DNA from: Chitinophagaceae bacterium
GTDB taxonomy: Bacteria > Bacteroidota > Bacteroidia > Chitinophagales > Chitinophagaceae
Assembly (NCBI GenBank): GCA_016710745.1
Contig: JADJVB010000012.1
Location: 523,747 to 587,746 of the forward strand
Length of the DNA: 64,000 bases
Reading direction: 5' to 3'
Of the stretch, positions 1 through 8,690 are shown piece by piece. The notes beneath the pieces were generated by a model that ran no database searches, was not told the DNA's origin, and was given only the letters and a program-made list of their open reading frames with translations. How positions within the stretch are numbered: position 1 is the stretch's first letter; every line of letters begins with the position of its first letter. Both the position numbers and the translations under genes were made by a program.

Positions 1-64
1 TACATTGGGATCCCACGATCAGATCATTCAATTTTAGAAATATTATAAACCAGAAATTACCATT

Positions 65-379
65 ATGATCATTCAATTTAATGCAGATAATAATTTAACT
101 GTACACGAAGAATTCAATAATAAGTTAACCAAACATATAACTGACAAATTAAAAAGATTCAGCGAGCAGATCACCAGGATAGAAGTCCATCTGTCGGATA
201 TAAACGGTAGTAAGCAGGGACAGGATGATAAAAAATGTTTATTGGAAGCCAGGCTGGAAAACAGGCAACCGGTTGCAGTTAACGCCATCGGCAAAACATA
301 CGAAGTTGCGGTGGACGACGCTGTCGATAAACTAAGATCCATGCTTGATACGATAATCGGCCGTTTACAGAATTATTAA
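65..379 (+). CDS. hpf: Ribosome hibernation-promoting factor (HPF/RaiA, short form)
   Basis: Small cytosolic protein of the HPF/YfiA (sigma-54 modulation) family, which binds the decoding region of the 30S subunit and helps inactivate ribosomes in stationary phase. The 104 residues cover the whole beta-alpha-beta-beta-beta-alpha fold: an N-terminal strand (MIIQFNADN), helix HEEFNNKLTKHITDKLKRF, a strand with the family pattern RIEVHLSD, and a C-terminal helix (YEVAVDDAVDKLRSMLDTI). There is no C-terminal dimerisation extension, so this is the short form. It starts at the only ATG near the N-terminus. The next gene begins about 110 bases downstream, so it is probably transcribed alone or with genes left of the window. 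Family call is firm; the precise subtype (HPF versus RaiA) is not. Confidence 0.88.
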   Translation: MIIQFNADNNLTVHEEFNNKLTKHITDKLKRFSEQITRIEVHLSDINGSKQGQDDKKCLLEARLENRQPVAVNAIGKTYEVAVDDAVDKLRSMLDTIIGRLQNY

Positions 380-492
380 ACTCAACTACTGTGTGTATTT
401 GAACCGGGTTAATTTGACTTTGCTTTTGATCCGGTTTCATATAGCATCCAGCATCTGGTTTTTCGCTGAAATTAATTCACTACATTTATTTT

Positions 493-996
493 ATGAGAAT
501 CGACAATTTAAATGAACTGCCTGATTGGGATGATCATGAATTAGATCCTGGGGAGAAAGAAGGAGAAGCCTGGAAACCCAATCCAACCCGGGATGCCTGT
601 AAAGCCATGTATATTCAGTGGAATAGCGTTATGACGGTCATTCAGGCGGCATTCGACAGCATGCCCGAACCCGAGGATCAGGATATGTTGAGTAAAGAAA
701 TGCTGGAAGATCATATGGAAATGATAACGGCTGATGCTTTTGAAGTAGCCGTTAAGATCAAAAGCTCGGAGTCGGGTAATTTGTATATTATTCGCATGGA
801 AAATGCAGCGATCATCCGTAAAAATGCCCAGTTTATTAAGATCAGCACCAATCATTTTATTGTAGATGGAATAATGGATCCTCAGCACCGCCTCCTGATC
901 AGGGAAGAAATTGATCGGTTTAAAGAACTGTACAGAGTATGGGTAAACAGTTTTGTAAAAGATGATATCGAGGATGAATGGGGACTTTTTAATTAA
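493..996 (+). CDS. Acidic cytoplasmic protein of unknown function
   Basis: I do not recognise a family. The 167-residue product is strongly acidic at the N-terminus (LPDWDDHELDPGEKEGE) and C-terminus (DDIEDEW), has no signal peptide or membrane segment, and is mixed alpha/beta in the middle. The central part (residues 75-140) has alternating hydrophobics with a possible ligand-free fold ending in a long helix (HRLLIREEIDRFKELYRVWV). It lies 113 bases after the hibernation factor and 30 bases before the methyltransferase, same strand, so co-transcription with the latter is likely. Coding status is supported by codon-consistent length and by typical residue composition. Confidence 0.75.
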   Translation: MRIDNLNELPDWDDHELDPGEKEGEAWKPNPTRDACKAMYIQWNSVMTVIQAAFDSMPEPEDQDMLSKEMLEDHMEMITADAFEVAVKIKSSESGNLYIIRMENAAIIRKNAQFIKISTNHFIVDGIMDPQHRLLIREEIDRFKELYRVWVNSFVKDDIEDEWGLFN

Positions 997-1026
997 CAAT
1001 GGTTTGCTCCTATTTAACACACTGGC

Positions 1027-1632
1027 TTGTCCATAACAAATAACATACAAACACTGCTCGGGCAAACCGATATTTACCTCATCGACCAGATCATGAAAGG
1101 GCGCTATATGCCCGGAGATGTTATACTGGATGCCGGTTGCGGCGCAGGCAGAAATCTGCATTGGTTCCTTAATAATGGCTTCAACATATTTGGGATCGAT
1201 GAGGACGATGAAGCTGTTAATTCCCTGCTTCTTAAATATCCGGGAATATCAAAAGAAAGAATCAAGGTATCGAAAATCGAAAATAGCGGCTTTGCAAAAA
1301 ACTTCTTTGACCATATTATCTGCAGTGCCGTTCTTCATTTTGCAGAGAGCAGGGAACATTTTGATAACCTGATCGCTGAAATTGCCCGCGTTGTTAAACC
1401 CGGCGGCACAGTTTTCATACGGATGACATCCGACATTGGAATCGAGCATAAAATTTCATCTGTGGGCGACGGTGTTTACCTGATCCCCGACGGGTCAACA
1501 CGTTTTTTATTGACCAAAATGCATGTAGCCGGTTTTATGCACCGATATGGATTTACCTACCTCGAACCATTGAAAACGGTAAACGTAGATGATCAAAGAT
1601 GCATGTCGACCCTGATGCTTCAAAAACAATAA
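1027..1632 (+). CDS. Class I SAM-dependent methyltransferase (TTG start)
   Basis: Rossmann-fold methyltransferase; substrate unknown. Motif I is DAGCGAGRN at residues 35-43, followed by the acidic motif II (FGIDEDDE) and a motif IV-like region (FDHIICSAVLHFA, residues about 96-108), then KPGGTVFIR. The start must be TTG at 1027: an in-frame TAA lies at 1015-1017 and the N-terminal stretch TDIYLIDQIMKGRY belongs to the folded domain of related Bacteroidota methyltransferases. The next ATG (1093) would cut this off. It follows the acidic protein by 30 bases. The last 40 residues show no extra domain. Small-molecule methylation is more likely than nucleic acid methylation, but that is inference. 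Confidence 0.85.
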   Translation: MSITNNIQTLLGQTDIYLIDQIMKGRYMPGDVILDAGCGAGRNLHWFLNNGFNIFGIDEDDEAVNSLLLKYPGISKERIKVSKIENSGFAKNFFDHIICSAVLHFAESREHFDNLIAEIARVVKPGGTVFIRMTSDIGIEHKISSVGDGVYLIPDGSTRFLLTKMHVAGFMHRYGFTYLEPLKTVNVDDQRCMSTLMLQKQ

Positions 1633-1726
1633 AATCCGGCTCCTGTTGCATAAAGACATCATTTGTCTCAAAAATCATATCCCGATTCATGATTACTATT
1701 AATGTACTTTTGCTAAAAAGAAAAGG

Positions 1727-2086
1727 ATGAAACAGGTATTATTGGTATCGTGTATTTTATTCGCTTTAGGTAATGCGAAAGCACAGTCCCTGATCAAATT
1801 AGCGGAAGTTGACAGGCATATCGGCGACAGTGTAACCGTTTGCGGAAAAGTGGAAAGCATGCGCTATTTCGAAAACGGCAAAGGGAAGCCTACCCTGCTT
1901 AATATAGGAGCTGCATTTCCAAACCAGTTACTTACCGTTTTGATCTGGGATGAAACCAGGACGCTGTTTCCCGGAAAACTGGAAGATCTTTTGAAAAAAG
2001 AGATTTGTGTAACCGGGCGCATCATCCTGTATAAAGAAAAGCCCGAAATAATAATAAACAAAACAGAACAACTCGTGGTACAATAA
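1727..2086 (+). CDS. Secreted OB-fold protein
   Basis: A 119-residue exported protein: residues 1-20 form a classic signal peptide (MKQVLLVSCILFALGNAKA, cleaved before QS). The mature part reads as a small OB fold: GDSVTVCGKVESMRY, LLNIGAAFPNQLLTVLIWDE, and CVTGRIILYKEKPEIIIN, the pattern of the periplasmic tRNA_anti/OB families. No catalytic motif is visible. It may bind an oligonucleotide, oligosaccharide or a partner protein in the periplasm; this is inference from fold only. A TAnnTTTG element (TACTTTTG, 1705-1712) lies just before the start but without a clear -33 TTG, so a promoter there is only possible. Confidence 0.75.
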   Translation: MKQVLLVSCILFALGNAKAQSLIKLAEVDRHIGDSVTVCGKVESMRYFENGKGKPTLLNIGAAFPNQLLTVLIWDETRTLFPGKLEDLLKKEICVTGRIILYKEKPEIIINKTEQLVVQ

Positions 2087-2229
2087 TATCAACCAGGCAT
2101 TCCAATGAAAAGAAATAAAAATATCTATTGGCTGGTTGGGAATAATTGTTTTATATGGTTCCCGGAATTCCGGATCCCCGGGTGGCATAATTTTACAGCG
2201 TCTGGCGCAGATTTGTATGCGAGCTCAAA
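2087..2229. other. Convergent intergenic gap with 12-bp perfect palindrome
   Basis: The gap separates the ends of two converging genes. It contains the perfect palindrome CCGGAATTCCGG (2162-2173) followed at once by GGATCC and CCCGGG. No hairpin with loop plus T-run is present, so it is not a clear terminator. No ORF or RNA gene is seen. Confidence 0.5.
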
Positions 2230-2913
2230 TCAAAAATTTCTCAAATAATATTTTATTCCGTTAGCGTTAATTACAGAAGACCCGTTTTTCATACTACCGC
2301 TAAATTGTTCAAAGGAAGAATAATAGGTAAATGTTGTATGGTCAATACTCTTTATTTTACCACGGAATGCTTTGTCTTCGAACGAACCGTAATAAGTAAA
2401 AGCCGTTGGGCCTAGTGTTTTAATTTTTCCGCGTATGTCGGCATTCTCATAGGAAGCATACCAGGTTACCTGCTGCCGGCCAAGTGTTTTGATGTTACCA
2501 TTATAGGCGGCATCTTCGTAAGGTAAATAATAATCAAAACTAATTGAACCTATCGCTTTCAGCTTTCCCTTTAAACCTTCGTTTTCGTAGGATGCAAAAT
2601 AAGTAAGTAAGGTTCTGCCGATATACTTCACTTTACCGCGCAGCGATTCGTCATCATTTTCTGTATAATATTCAACACGGCCAACATAGGGATCAAGGGT
2701 TCCATTATAATTCTCCTGGTAACCAATAAACCGATCAAACCCCCATTTACTAATGTTACCACTTTTAGTTACATATACCTGAACATTTTCATCCAGGCCA
2801 AAAGCAAAAACCTCCACCTCTCCTTTTCCGGTGATGGTAATCTTTGAAATATTTTGGGCAAAGCCCGCCAGAGAGAAGGAAGTAGCCAGTAAGAAAATAA
2901 ATATCTTTTTCAT
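2230..2913 (-). CDS. Secreted protein with tandem 23-residue repeats
   Basis: A 227-residue exported protein with signal peptide MKKIFIFLLATSFSLAGFAQ (residues 1-20). From residue 91 it carries five near-perfect tandem repeats of exactly 23 residues (91-113, 114-136, 137-159, 160-182, 183-205), each of the form (L/I/F)-(R/K)-G-K-(I/L/V)-K-x-(I/L)-G-x-x-x-x-T-Y-(Y/F)-x-S-(Y/F)-E; a weaker copy sits at 69-90. The alternation of short beta segments with a GK turn suggests an elongated beta-solenoid or MORN-like ladder. I do not recognise a named family. It is a stand-alone gene with its own promoter (see 2972-3001). Function unknown; adhesion or envelope scaffolding is only a guess. Confidence 0.8.
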   Translation of the reverse strand: MKKIFIFLLATSFSLAGFAQNISKITITGKGEVEVFAFGLDENVQVYVTKSGNISKWGFDRFIGYQENYNGTLDPYVGRVEYYTENDDESLRGKVKYIGRTLLTYFASYENEGLKGKLKAIGSISFDYYLPYEDAAYNGNIKTLGRQQVTWYASYENADIRGKIKTLGPTAFTYYGSFEDKAFRGKIKSIDHTTFTYYSSFEQFSGSMKNGSSVINANGIKYYLRNF

Positions 2914-2971
2914 ATATTTTCCGGTTCGTTTTACATGTATAAAGGTACGTTTGAATAACCAAAAATAAAAA

Positions 2972-3001
2972 CAAACTTAACCGGCACAACAAAGACATCA
3001 A
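2972..3001 (-). promoter_or_regulatory. Bacteroidota-type promoter for the 23-residue-repeat gene
   Basis: Read on the minus strand, TTG (3001-2999) is followed after 19 bases by TAAGTTTG (2979-2972), matching the Bacteroidota primary sigma consensus TTG-N17-23-TAnnTTTG. It lies about 60 bases upstream of the start at 2913, a usual distance. Confidence 0.55.
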
Positions 3002-3042
3002 TTGGTTAATTTTAGTTATTCCAATTAAAATACGACCCGCAT

Positions 3043-3617
3043 ATGTATAAAATATTAGTCTTTACCCTATTCTTTTATTCCTGTGGTCATCCACACTATA
3101 AAAACCCCCATGTATTGATCAAAACGGTACGGGGCGATATCGAACTTGAACTTTTCGCTGACCAGGCGCCAAAAACAGTGGCTGCCTTTCTCTCTTATGT
3201 CGACTCGGGCTATTACAATAAAACAAGTTTCTACCGGGTTTTAAAAGATGAAAATTTACCTGCCGGGAATAATTTCGGCGTTATTCAGGGTGGGTTATGG
3301 CAAACAAATCCCAACAAACTCATTACGATCGCGGGCATCGAACACGAAACCACCAGGCAAACGGGTTTGAGCCACCTGTCGGGCACTGTATCGCTGGCCC
3401 GGGCGGCACCAGTACAGCCAATACCGAATTCTTTATCTGTATCGGCGACCAAACCCAATTCGATTTTGGAAAAAACGGAACAGCCGACCGGCAGGGCTTT
3501 TCTGCTTTCGGTAAAGTATTCGACGGTATGAAAGTGGCCAGGGATATTCAATCGCAAAAAAGTTATGGGGATAAATTTGACAACCAGATCGAAATTATGG
3601 AGATTACGAGGTTATAG
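3043..3617 (+). pseudogene. Cyclophilin-type peptidyl-prolyl isomerase lipoprotein, frame-disrupted
   Basis: Lipoprotein signal at the N-terminus (lipobox FYSC, Cys14), then a cyclophilin domain: VLIKTVRGDIELELFADQAPKTVAAF, SFYRV, VIQGG, continuing in another frame with TSTANTEFFICIGDQ, FDFG, GFSAFGKVFDGM. The first frame runs to a stop at 3531 with nonsense sequence after about 3405; the second frame carries the true C-terminus to 3617. The switch occurs within CCCGGGCGGC (3398-3407), and restoring one G rebuilds a continuous family-like sequence (SLARAGTSTANTEFF). The intact protein would be about 190 residues. It would catalyse proline isomerisation of envelope proteins. Either a recent frameshift or a one-base sequencing deletion; the whole sequence is otherwise undecayed. 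Confidence 0.8.
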
Positions 3618-3690
3618 CGAATATTTTCGGTAAGGAAGTTGCCAAACTTTTTGTTTCTTTTTTTGTTATTGTTTTACAAAGAACAGGAAA

Positions 3691-4362
3691 ATGCGAAAAA
3701 AACAGAACAGTTATTTACAACCGGTTATTTATTGCAGTTTTGTGCTGTTATTATTACAGTCATGCTCGTTCAGCGATAAAACTACCGGAATTTACTACAA
3801 GAAAGCCGCTACAGAGTCCTATGATATGATTGCCGTACCAGGCGTACCTTTTTATGAAACCGGTTGGGACAGCACAATGAAAGCCCGTGTATATTGGTCG
3901 AAGTTCTTATACGACAAAGGAATAGCAAAAAATATTATGTACTCGGGCTCTTCGGTTTACAGTGCCTACTATGAAGGAAAAATAATGGCGCTTTATGCGA
4001 TTGCCATTGGCATTCCGGCGGAGCATGTTTTTTATGAAACCAAGGCCGAGCACAGTACCGAAAACCTCTATTATGTTTATTTGAAATCGAAAAAAATGGG
4101 CTTTACCCGGCTTGCGCTGGCCACAGATCCTTTCCAGGCCAAACAATTGAAAAGATTTACCCGGGTTAGGATCGGTAAGGATGCGGGGCTTATTCCGATC
4201 GTTTTTGATACTTTGAGGGCCATGCAACCCTATATGATCGATCCACAAATCAACTATGCTGAAGCTTCCAACCCCAACTTTATTTCTATAAAAAAACGCG
4301 AGTCTTTTTGGAAAAGGCTAAAAGGAACTATGGGTAAAAATATTGATTATCAGGCTTATTGA
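3691..4362 (+). CDS. DUF218/YdcF-like lipoprotein
   Basis: 223 residues; N-terminal hydrophobic segment ending in lipobox LLQSC (Cys25-26 region) marks a lipoprotein. The body is a DUF218 domain, the family of ElyC, SanA and YdcF: strand MIAVPGVPF, helix KARVYWSKFLYDKGIAKNIMYSG with the family Ser-Gly, YEGKIMALYAIAIGIPAEHVFYETKAEHSTENLYY, then LALATDPFQAKQLKRF. The xxE-x-x-A-S/H-T-xEN pattern (TKAEHSTENL) is the family hallmark. Relatives act on envelope biogenesis (undecaprenyl-phosphate or enterobacterial common antigen control); substrate here is unknown. It follows the broken cyclophilin by 73 bases on the same strand, and converges on the DUF2911 gene with a 4-base gap. Confidence 0.85.
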   Translation: MRKKQNSYLQPVIYCSFVLLLLQSCSFSDKTTGIYYKKAATESYDMIAVPGVPFYETGWDSTMKARVYWSKFLYDKGIAKNIMYSGSSVYSAYYEGKIMALYAIAIGIPAEHVFYETKAEHSTENLYYVYLKSKKMGFTRLALATDPFQAKQLKRFTRVRIGKDAGLIPIVFDTLRAMQPYMIDPQINYAEASNPNFISIKKRESFWKRLKGTMGKNIDYQAY

Positions 4363-4366
4363 CCGC

Positions 4367-4891
4367 TTATTTTTCCTTTACGGAAAACGAAGTTTCGGTA
4401 TCTCCCCACAACAAGCTGACTTGCCCTTCGGCACTGATCGAATAGCTAAGTTTTTCGGCAAATACGGCCGCCTTACCGCTTTTTACCGACACCCGCAGCA
4501 TATCGTCGTTTTCGTTGTAATTGGTTCCCCAGGTATCCCAGGTTTTACTAAAGATCATGTTCCAGACATCGCCGGTTACTAAAACATAAAACCCATATTT
4601 GCCTGCAGGAAGGGTTTTGCCTTCAACGAGCACATCTTTATCGATTTCAAAAACAGTGGCCTCGTTTGCACCGGCCCGCCAAACCTGGCCATCTTTGGGT
4701 TCCAGGTCTTTTCCAATCACCCTGCCTTTTACCGAAGGCTGACTGTAATTAATGGTTACTGTTGTTTCTCCAACTTTCTGAGTTGCGGTTGCCGGTGGAC
4801 TTGGTCGTTTTGATTTGTCTCTTTGCGCACAGGAATTGAGCCCGGCTAACAGCAACATACTAAAAAGAGAAATAGAAAAAAGGTATTTCAT
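4367..4891 (-). CDS. DUF2911 lipoprotein
   Basis: 174 residues with a lipoprotein signal (LLLAGLNSCAQ, Cys21). The mature domain carries the DUF2911 pattern: TVTINYSQPSVKGRVIGKDL, VWRAGANEATVFEIDKDVLVEGKTLPAGKYGFYVL, FSKTWDTWGTNYNENDDMLRV. This family is common in Bacteroidota and predicted to be an envelope-associated beta-rich protein with no known activity. It is a single gene; its upstream region (4892-5056) is AT-rich and probably holds its promoter, although I find no exact TAnnTTTG. Confidence 0.85.
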   Translation of the reverse strand: MKYLFSISLFSMLLLAGLNSCAQRDKSKRPSPPATATQKVGETTVTINYSQPSVKGRVIGKDLEPKDGQVWRAGANEATVFEIDKDVLVEGKTLPAGKYGFYVLVTGDVWNMIFSKTWDTWGTNYNENDDMLRVSVKSGKAAVFAEKLSYSISAEGQVSLLWGDTETSFSVKEK

Positions 4892-5056
4892 AACAATATA
4901 ATTTTTTACAGTTTTTTAGCTGATCTACCATGATCGCTACTGGTAAAGTTACAACGGAAGTTAGTTAAAAAAAGCGGAAGATGGTAAATCAGGTCCGCGT
5001 GATGGTTTACGTGTTATTTAAGCGAAAATAAAAACCAGCTAAATATCCAACAGGCA

Positions 5057-5383
5057 TCAGCTCAATCTTTCCCAAATGATCTCGCCATCAAGATTGCCAT
5101 ATTCATCCACTACTACATAGGCGGCATAGGCTATCCTCGCTAATTTCTTTGCCCGTCGAATCAACCGGTCTGCCTCATATTCACTTATTTTAAAGGGACG
5201 GTGTGGAAGTAAAAAGGTACTTATTTGAACTATAATGTTTTCTATCTTTCCGTTTGCCATCAATCCGGTATTTTCCATCTCAAGATTTTCTCTGGACAAA
5301 CTGGTATAACCATTTTCAATTAACCATTTTTCAACATGTGTTTCGCCGAGATTTTTTATTTTGGTTGATCCTTTATCTACCAT
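5057..5383 (-). CDS. Small protein of unknown function
   Basis: 108 residues, no signal peptide or membrane segment. Sequence features: KIKNLGETHVEKWLIENGYTSLS near the N-terminus, a strand NIIVQISTFLLP, a basic helix ADRLIRRAKKLARIAYAAYVVVDEYGNLDGEIIWERL. The spacing of a helix, a beta hairpin and a basic helix recalls restriction-endonuclease-like folds, but no PD-ExK motif can be assigned with confidence. It stands alone between DUF2911 and the large barrel protein, in the same orientation as both. Confidence 0.65.
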   Translation of the reverse strand: MVDKGSTKIKNLGETHVEKWLIENGYTSLSRENLEMENTGLMANGKIENIIVQISTFLLPHRPFKISEYEADRLIRRAKKLARIAYAAYVVVDEYGNLDGEIIWERLS

Positions 5384-5543
5384 TGTTGTTTGGTTTCAGG
5401 AACCAAATATATGGTATTATTTTATTCAAAAAGTAATTTTACGCATATATAACCGTAATTTCCACATATAGTTAATAATTAATTTTTTGTCTTTAAATAT
5501 TGTTAACCAGTCTTTTACACTTATTTTCCAAAAACAGGGTTCC

Positions 5544-8399
5544 TTAATCTGGAATTAAACCAATGGGGATAATTATTTCCCATTTGTTTTTCACCAGGGG
5601 ATTCAACAGGTCAGTATCCAGCAAATGCGAAAAGCGAAGCCCGAAACTTACCGGGTAGGCATTCCAAATTTTTGTATCAAAATAAATTTCGGCGCCGGTG
5701 CTGCGGTTTTTTATCTCCGTGAGGAGGTTGTTCACCCTCGCTTTTGCGCTGGTATGATCATAAAAGGCATTTGCCCGGATGCGTTGAAAAAACAGCATAT
5801 TGGCAAAACCCCAGTCGGGATAGATGATCGGGAAATGATAATTTACGCCAATCTTATACATGCGCCTGGTTGTTAACGCTTCGTATCCTCTCGAATACGA
5901 GAATACCTTGCTGAACAGATCCGGCATGGTGTCGCGGCTTTGATATGCAGCATTCAGCACCAGGCTGTGGCTTCGGCCCAGGCCGGGGAAATAAAAAGAG
6001 GCATTGGCATTAAATTTATGGCTATTACTGAAATTAAATGCGTCGCGGTAGCTTAATGATACTGATTGTGCCCAACGTGGGTTTATATGTTGTTTAGCTT
6101 GCCGGCCAATATTACTAAAACTCAAAAAGCTGTTCATATACTGTATCGCCCGGTTGCTAAATACATTTTTACTTACACCCCGGTAATAATATTGTTCCAG
6201 GTTAAAGTTTGCGCCGGCAGTCAGGAGTTTTGTGGTTCGTCCATTAACGAAACGCAACGGAACCGAAAATCCGGCCACAACTTTCGCCGAATTATAGCTC
6301 ACTGATCTATTAAAAGCAGTGTCAACGGTACGGTTAAAACTTTCTTCAACACCCAAACTTAAAACCGGAAACCAACCGGAATAGGTGCTGCCAAAGCCGA
6401 GGGTATGGCTGCGGTCGGTTCGGTTATAAGTATAGGTTACATTATTACGAAAACTGCTCAACACGTTATCACTATAAAAACTGTACCCATACTCCGGATC
6501 GTCAACTACAGGCCGCCAACTATGAAAATTGAAAAGCCTGAAGGATTTTCTATACGGGGTAACCGGGTTTTTATTGCTGCCAGTACTGCTGTTTTTGAAC
6601 GGGTGGTCGTTCAATGAATACAGGCTCCCGGCGCCCGCCCTGAATTCCAAACTTTCCGCATAAAAAGCATGTTGAACCATGATAAACTGGTTGGAAGAAA
6701 TTTCTTTCCAATCATCTTTAAGCAAATGAATTTGGCTCAGTCGGTACCCCCCTGTTGTAAATCGGGATACCAGCATATCCCCTTTATTATTTACTGCAGG
6801 ATGGTAGATACCATTGATATTATTGGTGAGTTGATATAATTTATTATCCTTTAAGGTGATGGCAAATATTTTGTCTGCATTACCATGCATGGCATTAAAA
6901 TACACAGTATCATTTTTAACAAACGGATAGCCGAGCACATTAAACGAAAATGAGGTGATATTTTCAGCAATGCCGGTTTCCAGGTTAGTTTTCAACAAAA
7001 CCATATTCCCTTCCGGGTTTCGAACAGCAGATATGGCGATCGATTTACCGGCAAACCTGGTTTGGGTATAAAAGTAGTTGGTGCTGTTTGGGTATTGCTT
7101 AATCAGATCTCCGGTATTTGCATCCAGCCTGCAAAGAAAATTAGTACCATCCGGATTTACGCTGATCGCCAGGATTTCCGTTCCATCGGCATTAATATCA
7201 GGTGAAAAATAGTTAGACCGGGAGCTGATCTGTTTTTGTACCCCCGTATACATATCCAGCACTTTTAATACACTGTAATCCCGGTTTGTCCATCGTGGAT
7301 CCGACTGGTAGGCAGCAAATACTATTTTCCCGTTTTTGTAGGAATAATAGTCATCAATGACCACATCCCTCACTTTCAGTTTTGTTTCTTTACCATTCGA
7401 AAGAACATAAAAAGCACTAATCTCCTTTAAAGATTTTTTGGTTACCAGTATGCTGTCGTCGCTGATATAGTTCGGGAACTGGTAGTCGACCACGTTATTT
7501 TTTTCTTCCTTCGTGATATCAGTATATGTGGTGGCGGGTGCTGTTACACCCAGGAATGACTTTTCCCTGAAATAGTCCAACGCGTCCTGCCGGAACTGCT
7601 TATAGGGCTTACCCGAATATCTTTGAATTGCCTGGTTAAACGGATAAAAAACGCTTCTGAAACGCACGGCATCACCAGTAACCTTATTCCAAAACTGATC
7701 TCCATATTTTTCATAGCCGTAGGCAGTTAACAGGTACCCAAGTGCATAATGATCCGGCGTAAAATGTTTATACGAACCGCTCCTCAATTTCATCCAGGAA
7801 TAATGCTTTTGCTCCAGCCAAAGTGATTTAAATCCGTTATAAAAAGACGGCATCCTGCCACGCCCCTGGGCGCTGACGAGGGTTTCCTGCCAAACGGCAT
7901 CTCCTTCAAAAAAATAATCGGGCACCGTCATTCCGTTTGCCAGCAATTGCCCTTCTTCACCAAGCAAAAAAGAAAATACTTTGGTGAAGCCCTTATTGAA
8001 ATTACTCAGTTGCTGAATATGCCTGTTCTCATGAATGATCAGGTTATCGTCCCAACGGATGCTTCCTGTACCGAAGCTATTTTGAGGAGGCGTCATAAAT
8101 AACTCACTCATCCTGGGTGCCAGTCTTACATAAGCATTTGATATGGTGGATTGATTTTGTAAAACCAGGTTCCATTTCTTTTGCCCGCCGCCGATGGTTG
8201 CCGCAGTGGTATCGCCCAATAATTTCATTACATTGGCGATCCGGTTTGCCTGGCTGTCGAGTCCCTGGGGAAAAATTACCCTCACCCTGCCGGTGTTCAC
8301 CTGGAACCATTTTAATGTGGAAGGATTGCCACCAAAATTTTGCGCGCTGGTGCCAAAACCGAAAAGACAGATAATAGAAGTAAGGATAACGATGCGCAT
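5544..8399 (-). CDS. Outer-membrane protein: HExxH peptidase-like domain, beta-propeller and C-terminal barrel
   Basis: 951 residues with a signal peptide (cleaved near FGTSAQ, residue 19-20). Residues 30-280 form a gluzincin-like domain with HENRH (His123, Glu124, His127) and a candidate third ligand Glu165 (FFEGDAVWQE), as in the peptidase-MA family. Residues about 290-610 contain TolB-like propeller blades (SPDINADGTEILAIS; NADKIFAITLKDNKLYQLT; NKGDMLVSRF). The last 330 residues alternate hydrophobic and polar positions typical of an outer-membrane barrel, including an Omp85-like RGY (837-839) followed by a YHFPI strand. A plausible role is a surface-tethered or barrel-inserted protease. 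It is monocistronic, divergent from the RRM gene. Catalytic activity is inferred from the motif only. Confidence 0.82.
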   Translation of the reverse strand: MRIVILTSIICLFGFGTSAQNFGGNPSTLKWFQVNTGRVRVIFPQGLDSQANRIANVMKLLGDTTAATIGGGQKKWNLVLQNQSTISNAYVRLAPRMSELFMTPPQNSFGTGSIRWDDNLIIHENRHIQQLSNFNKGFTKVFSFLLGEEGQLLANGMTVPDYFFEGDAVWQETLVSAQGRGRMPSFYNGFKSLWLEQKHYSWMKLRSGSYKHFTPDHYALGYLLTAYGYEKYGDQFWNKVTGDAVRFRSVFYPFNQAIQRYSGKPYKQFRQDALDYFREKSFLGVTAPATTYTDITKEEKNNVVDYQFPNYISDDSILVTKKSLKEISAFYVLSNGKETKLKVRDVVIDDYYSYKNGKIVFAAYQSDPRWTNRDYSVLKVLDMYTGVQKQISSRSNYFSPDINADGTEILAISVNPDGTNFLCRLDANTGDLIKQYPNSTNYFYTQTRFAGKSIAISAVRNPEGNMVLLKTNLETGIAENITSFSFNVLGYPFVKNDTVYFNAMHGNADKIFAITLKDNKLYQLTNNINGIYHPAVNNKGDMLVSRFTTGGYRLSQIHLLKDDWKEISSNQFIMVQHAFYAESLEFRAGAGSLYSLNDHPFKNSSTGSNKNPVTPYRKSFRLFNFHSWRPVVDDPEYGYSFYSDNVLSSFRNNVTYTYNRTDRSHTLGFGSTYSGWFPVLSLGVEESFNRTVDTAFNRSVSYNSAKVVAGFSVPLRFVNGRTTKLLTAGANFNLEQYYYRGVSKNVFSNRAIQYMNSFLSFSNIGRQAKQHINPRWAQSVSLSYRDAFNFSNSHKFNANASFYFPGLGRSHSLVLNAAYQSRDTMPDLFSKVFSYSRGYEALTTRRMYKIGVNYHFPIIYPDWGFANMLFFQRIRANAFYDHTSAKARVNNLLTEIKNRSTGAEIYFDTKIWNAYPVSFGLRFSHLLDTDLLNPLVKNKWEIIIPIGLIPD

Positions 8400-8690
8400 G
8401 CCAATCTTTAACTAAAGTTAGTAAAAAGATCAGACTGCCGGAAAAAGAAAAACCTTCATTTCTGAAGGCTTTTCAACGGTTTCCTAAGGAGTAATATGAT
8501 GTGGCAAATATAACACGGTGATAATAAAAAAATCGTAGTTGGCAGAACCTGATTATTGTAATAAATCTTCGACATTTTTCTGCCCGGGAATTCCAGATAC
8601 CTGGCCGTAAACAGCGAAAACTAATGGATCAAACGAAAACAAAATGCAAATACAAGATAAGTTTAGTATTTTCGATATAAATTGACCGAT

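Noticed and set aside
541..1161. 206-residue minus-strand ORF
   Set aside because: It overlaps two plus-strand genes and has no recognisable motif.
2162..2182. EcoRI-BamHI-SmaI recognition sites in 18 bases, resembling a cloning polylinker
   Set aside because: The flanks are ordinary chromosome-like DNA with convergent genes, no vector sequence is seen, and the order does not match common polylinkers. Probably chance.
8453..8468. Terminator CCTTCA-TTTC-TGAAGG
   Set aside because: It lies between divergent genes, so no transcript should end there. It may be leader structure instead.
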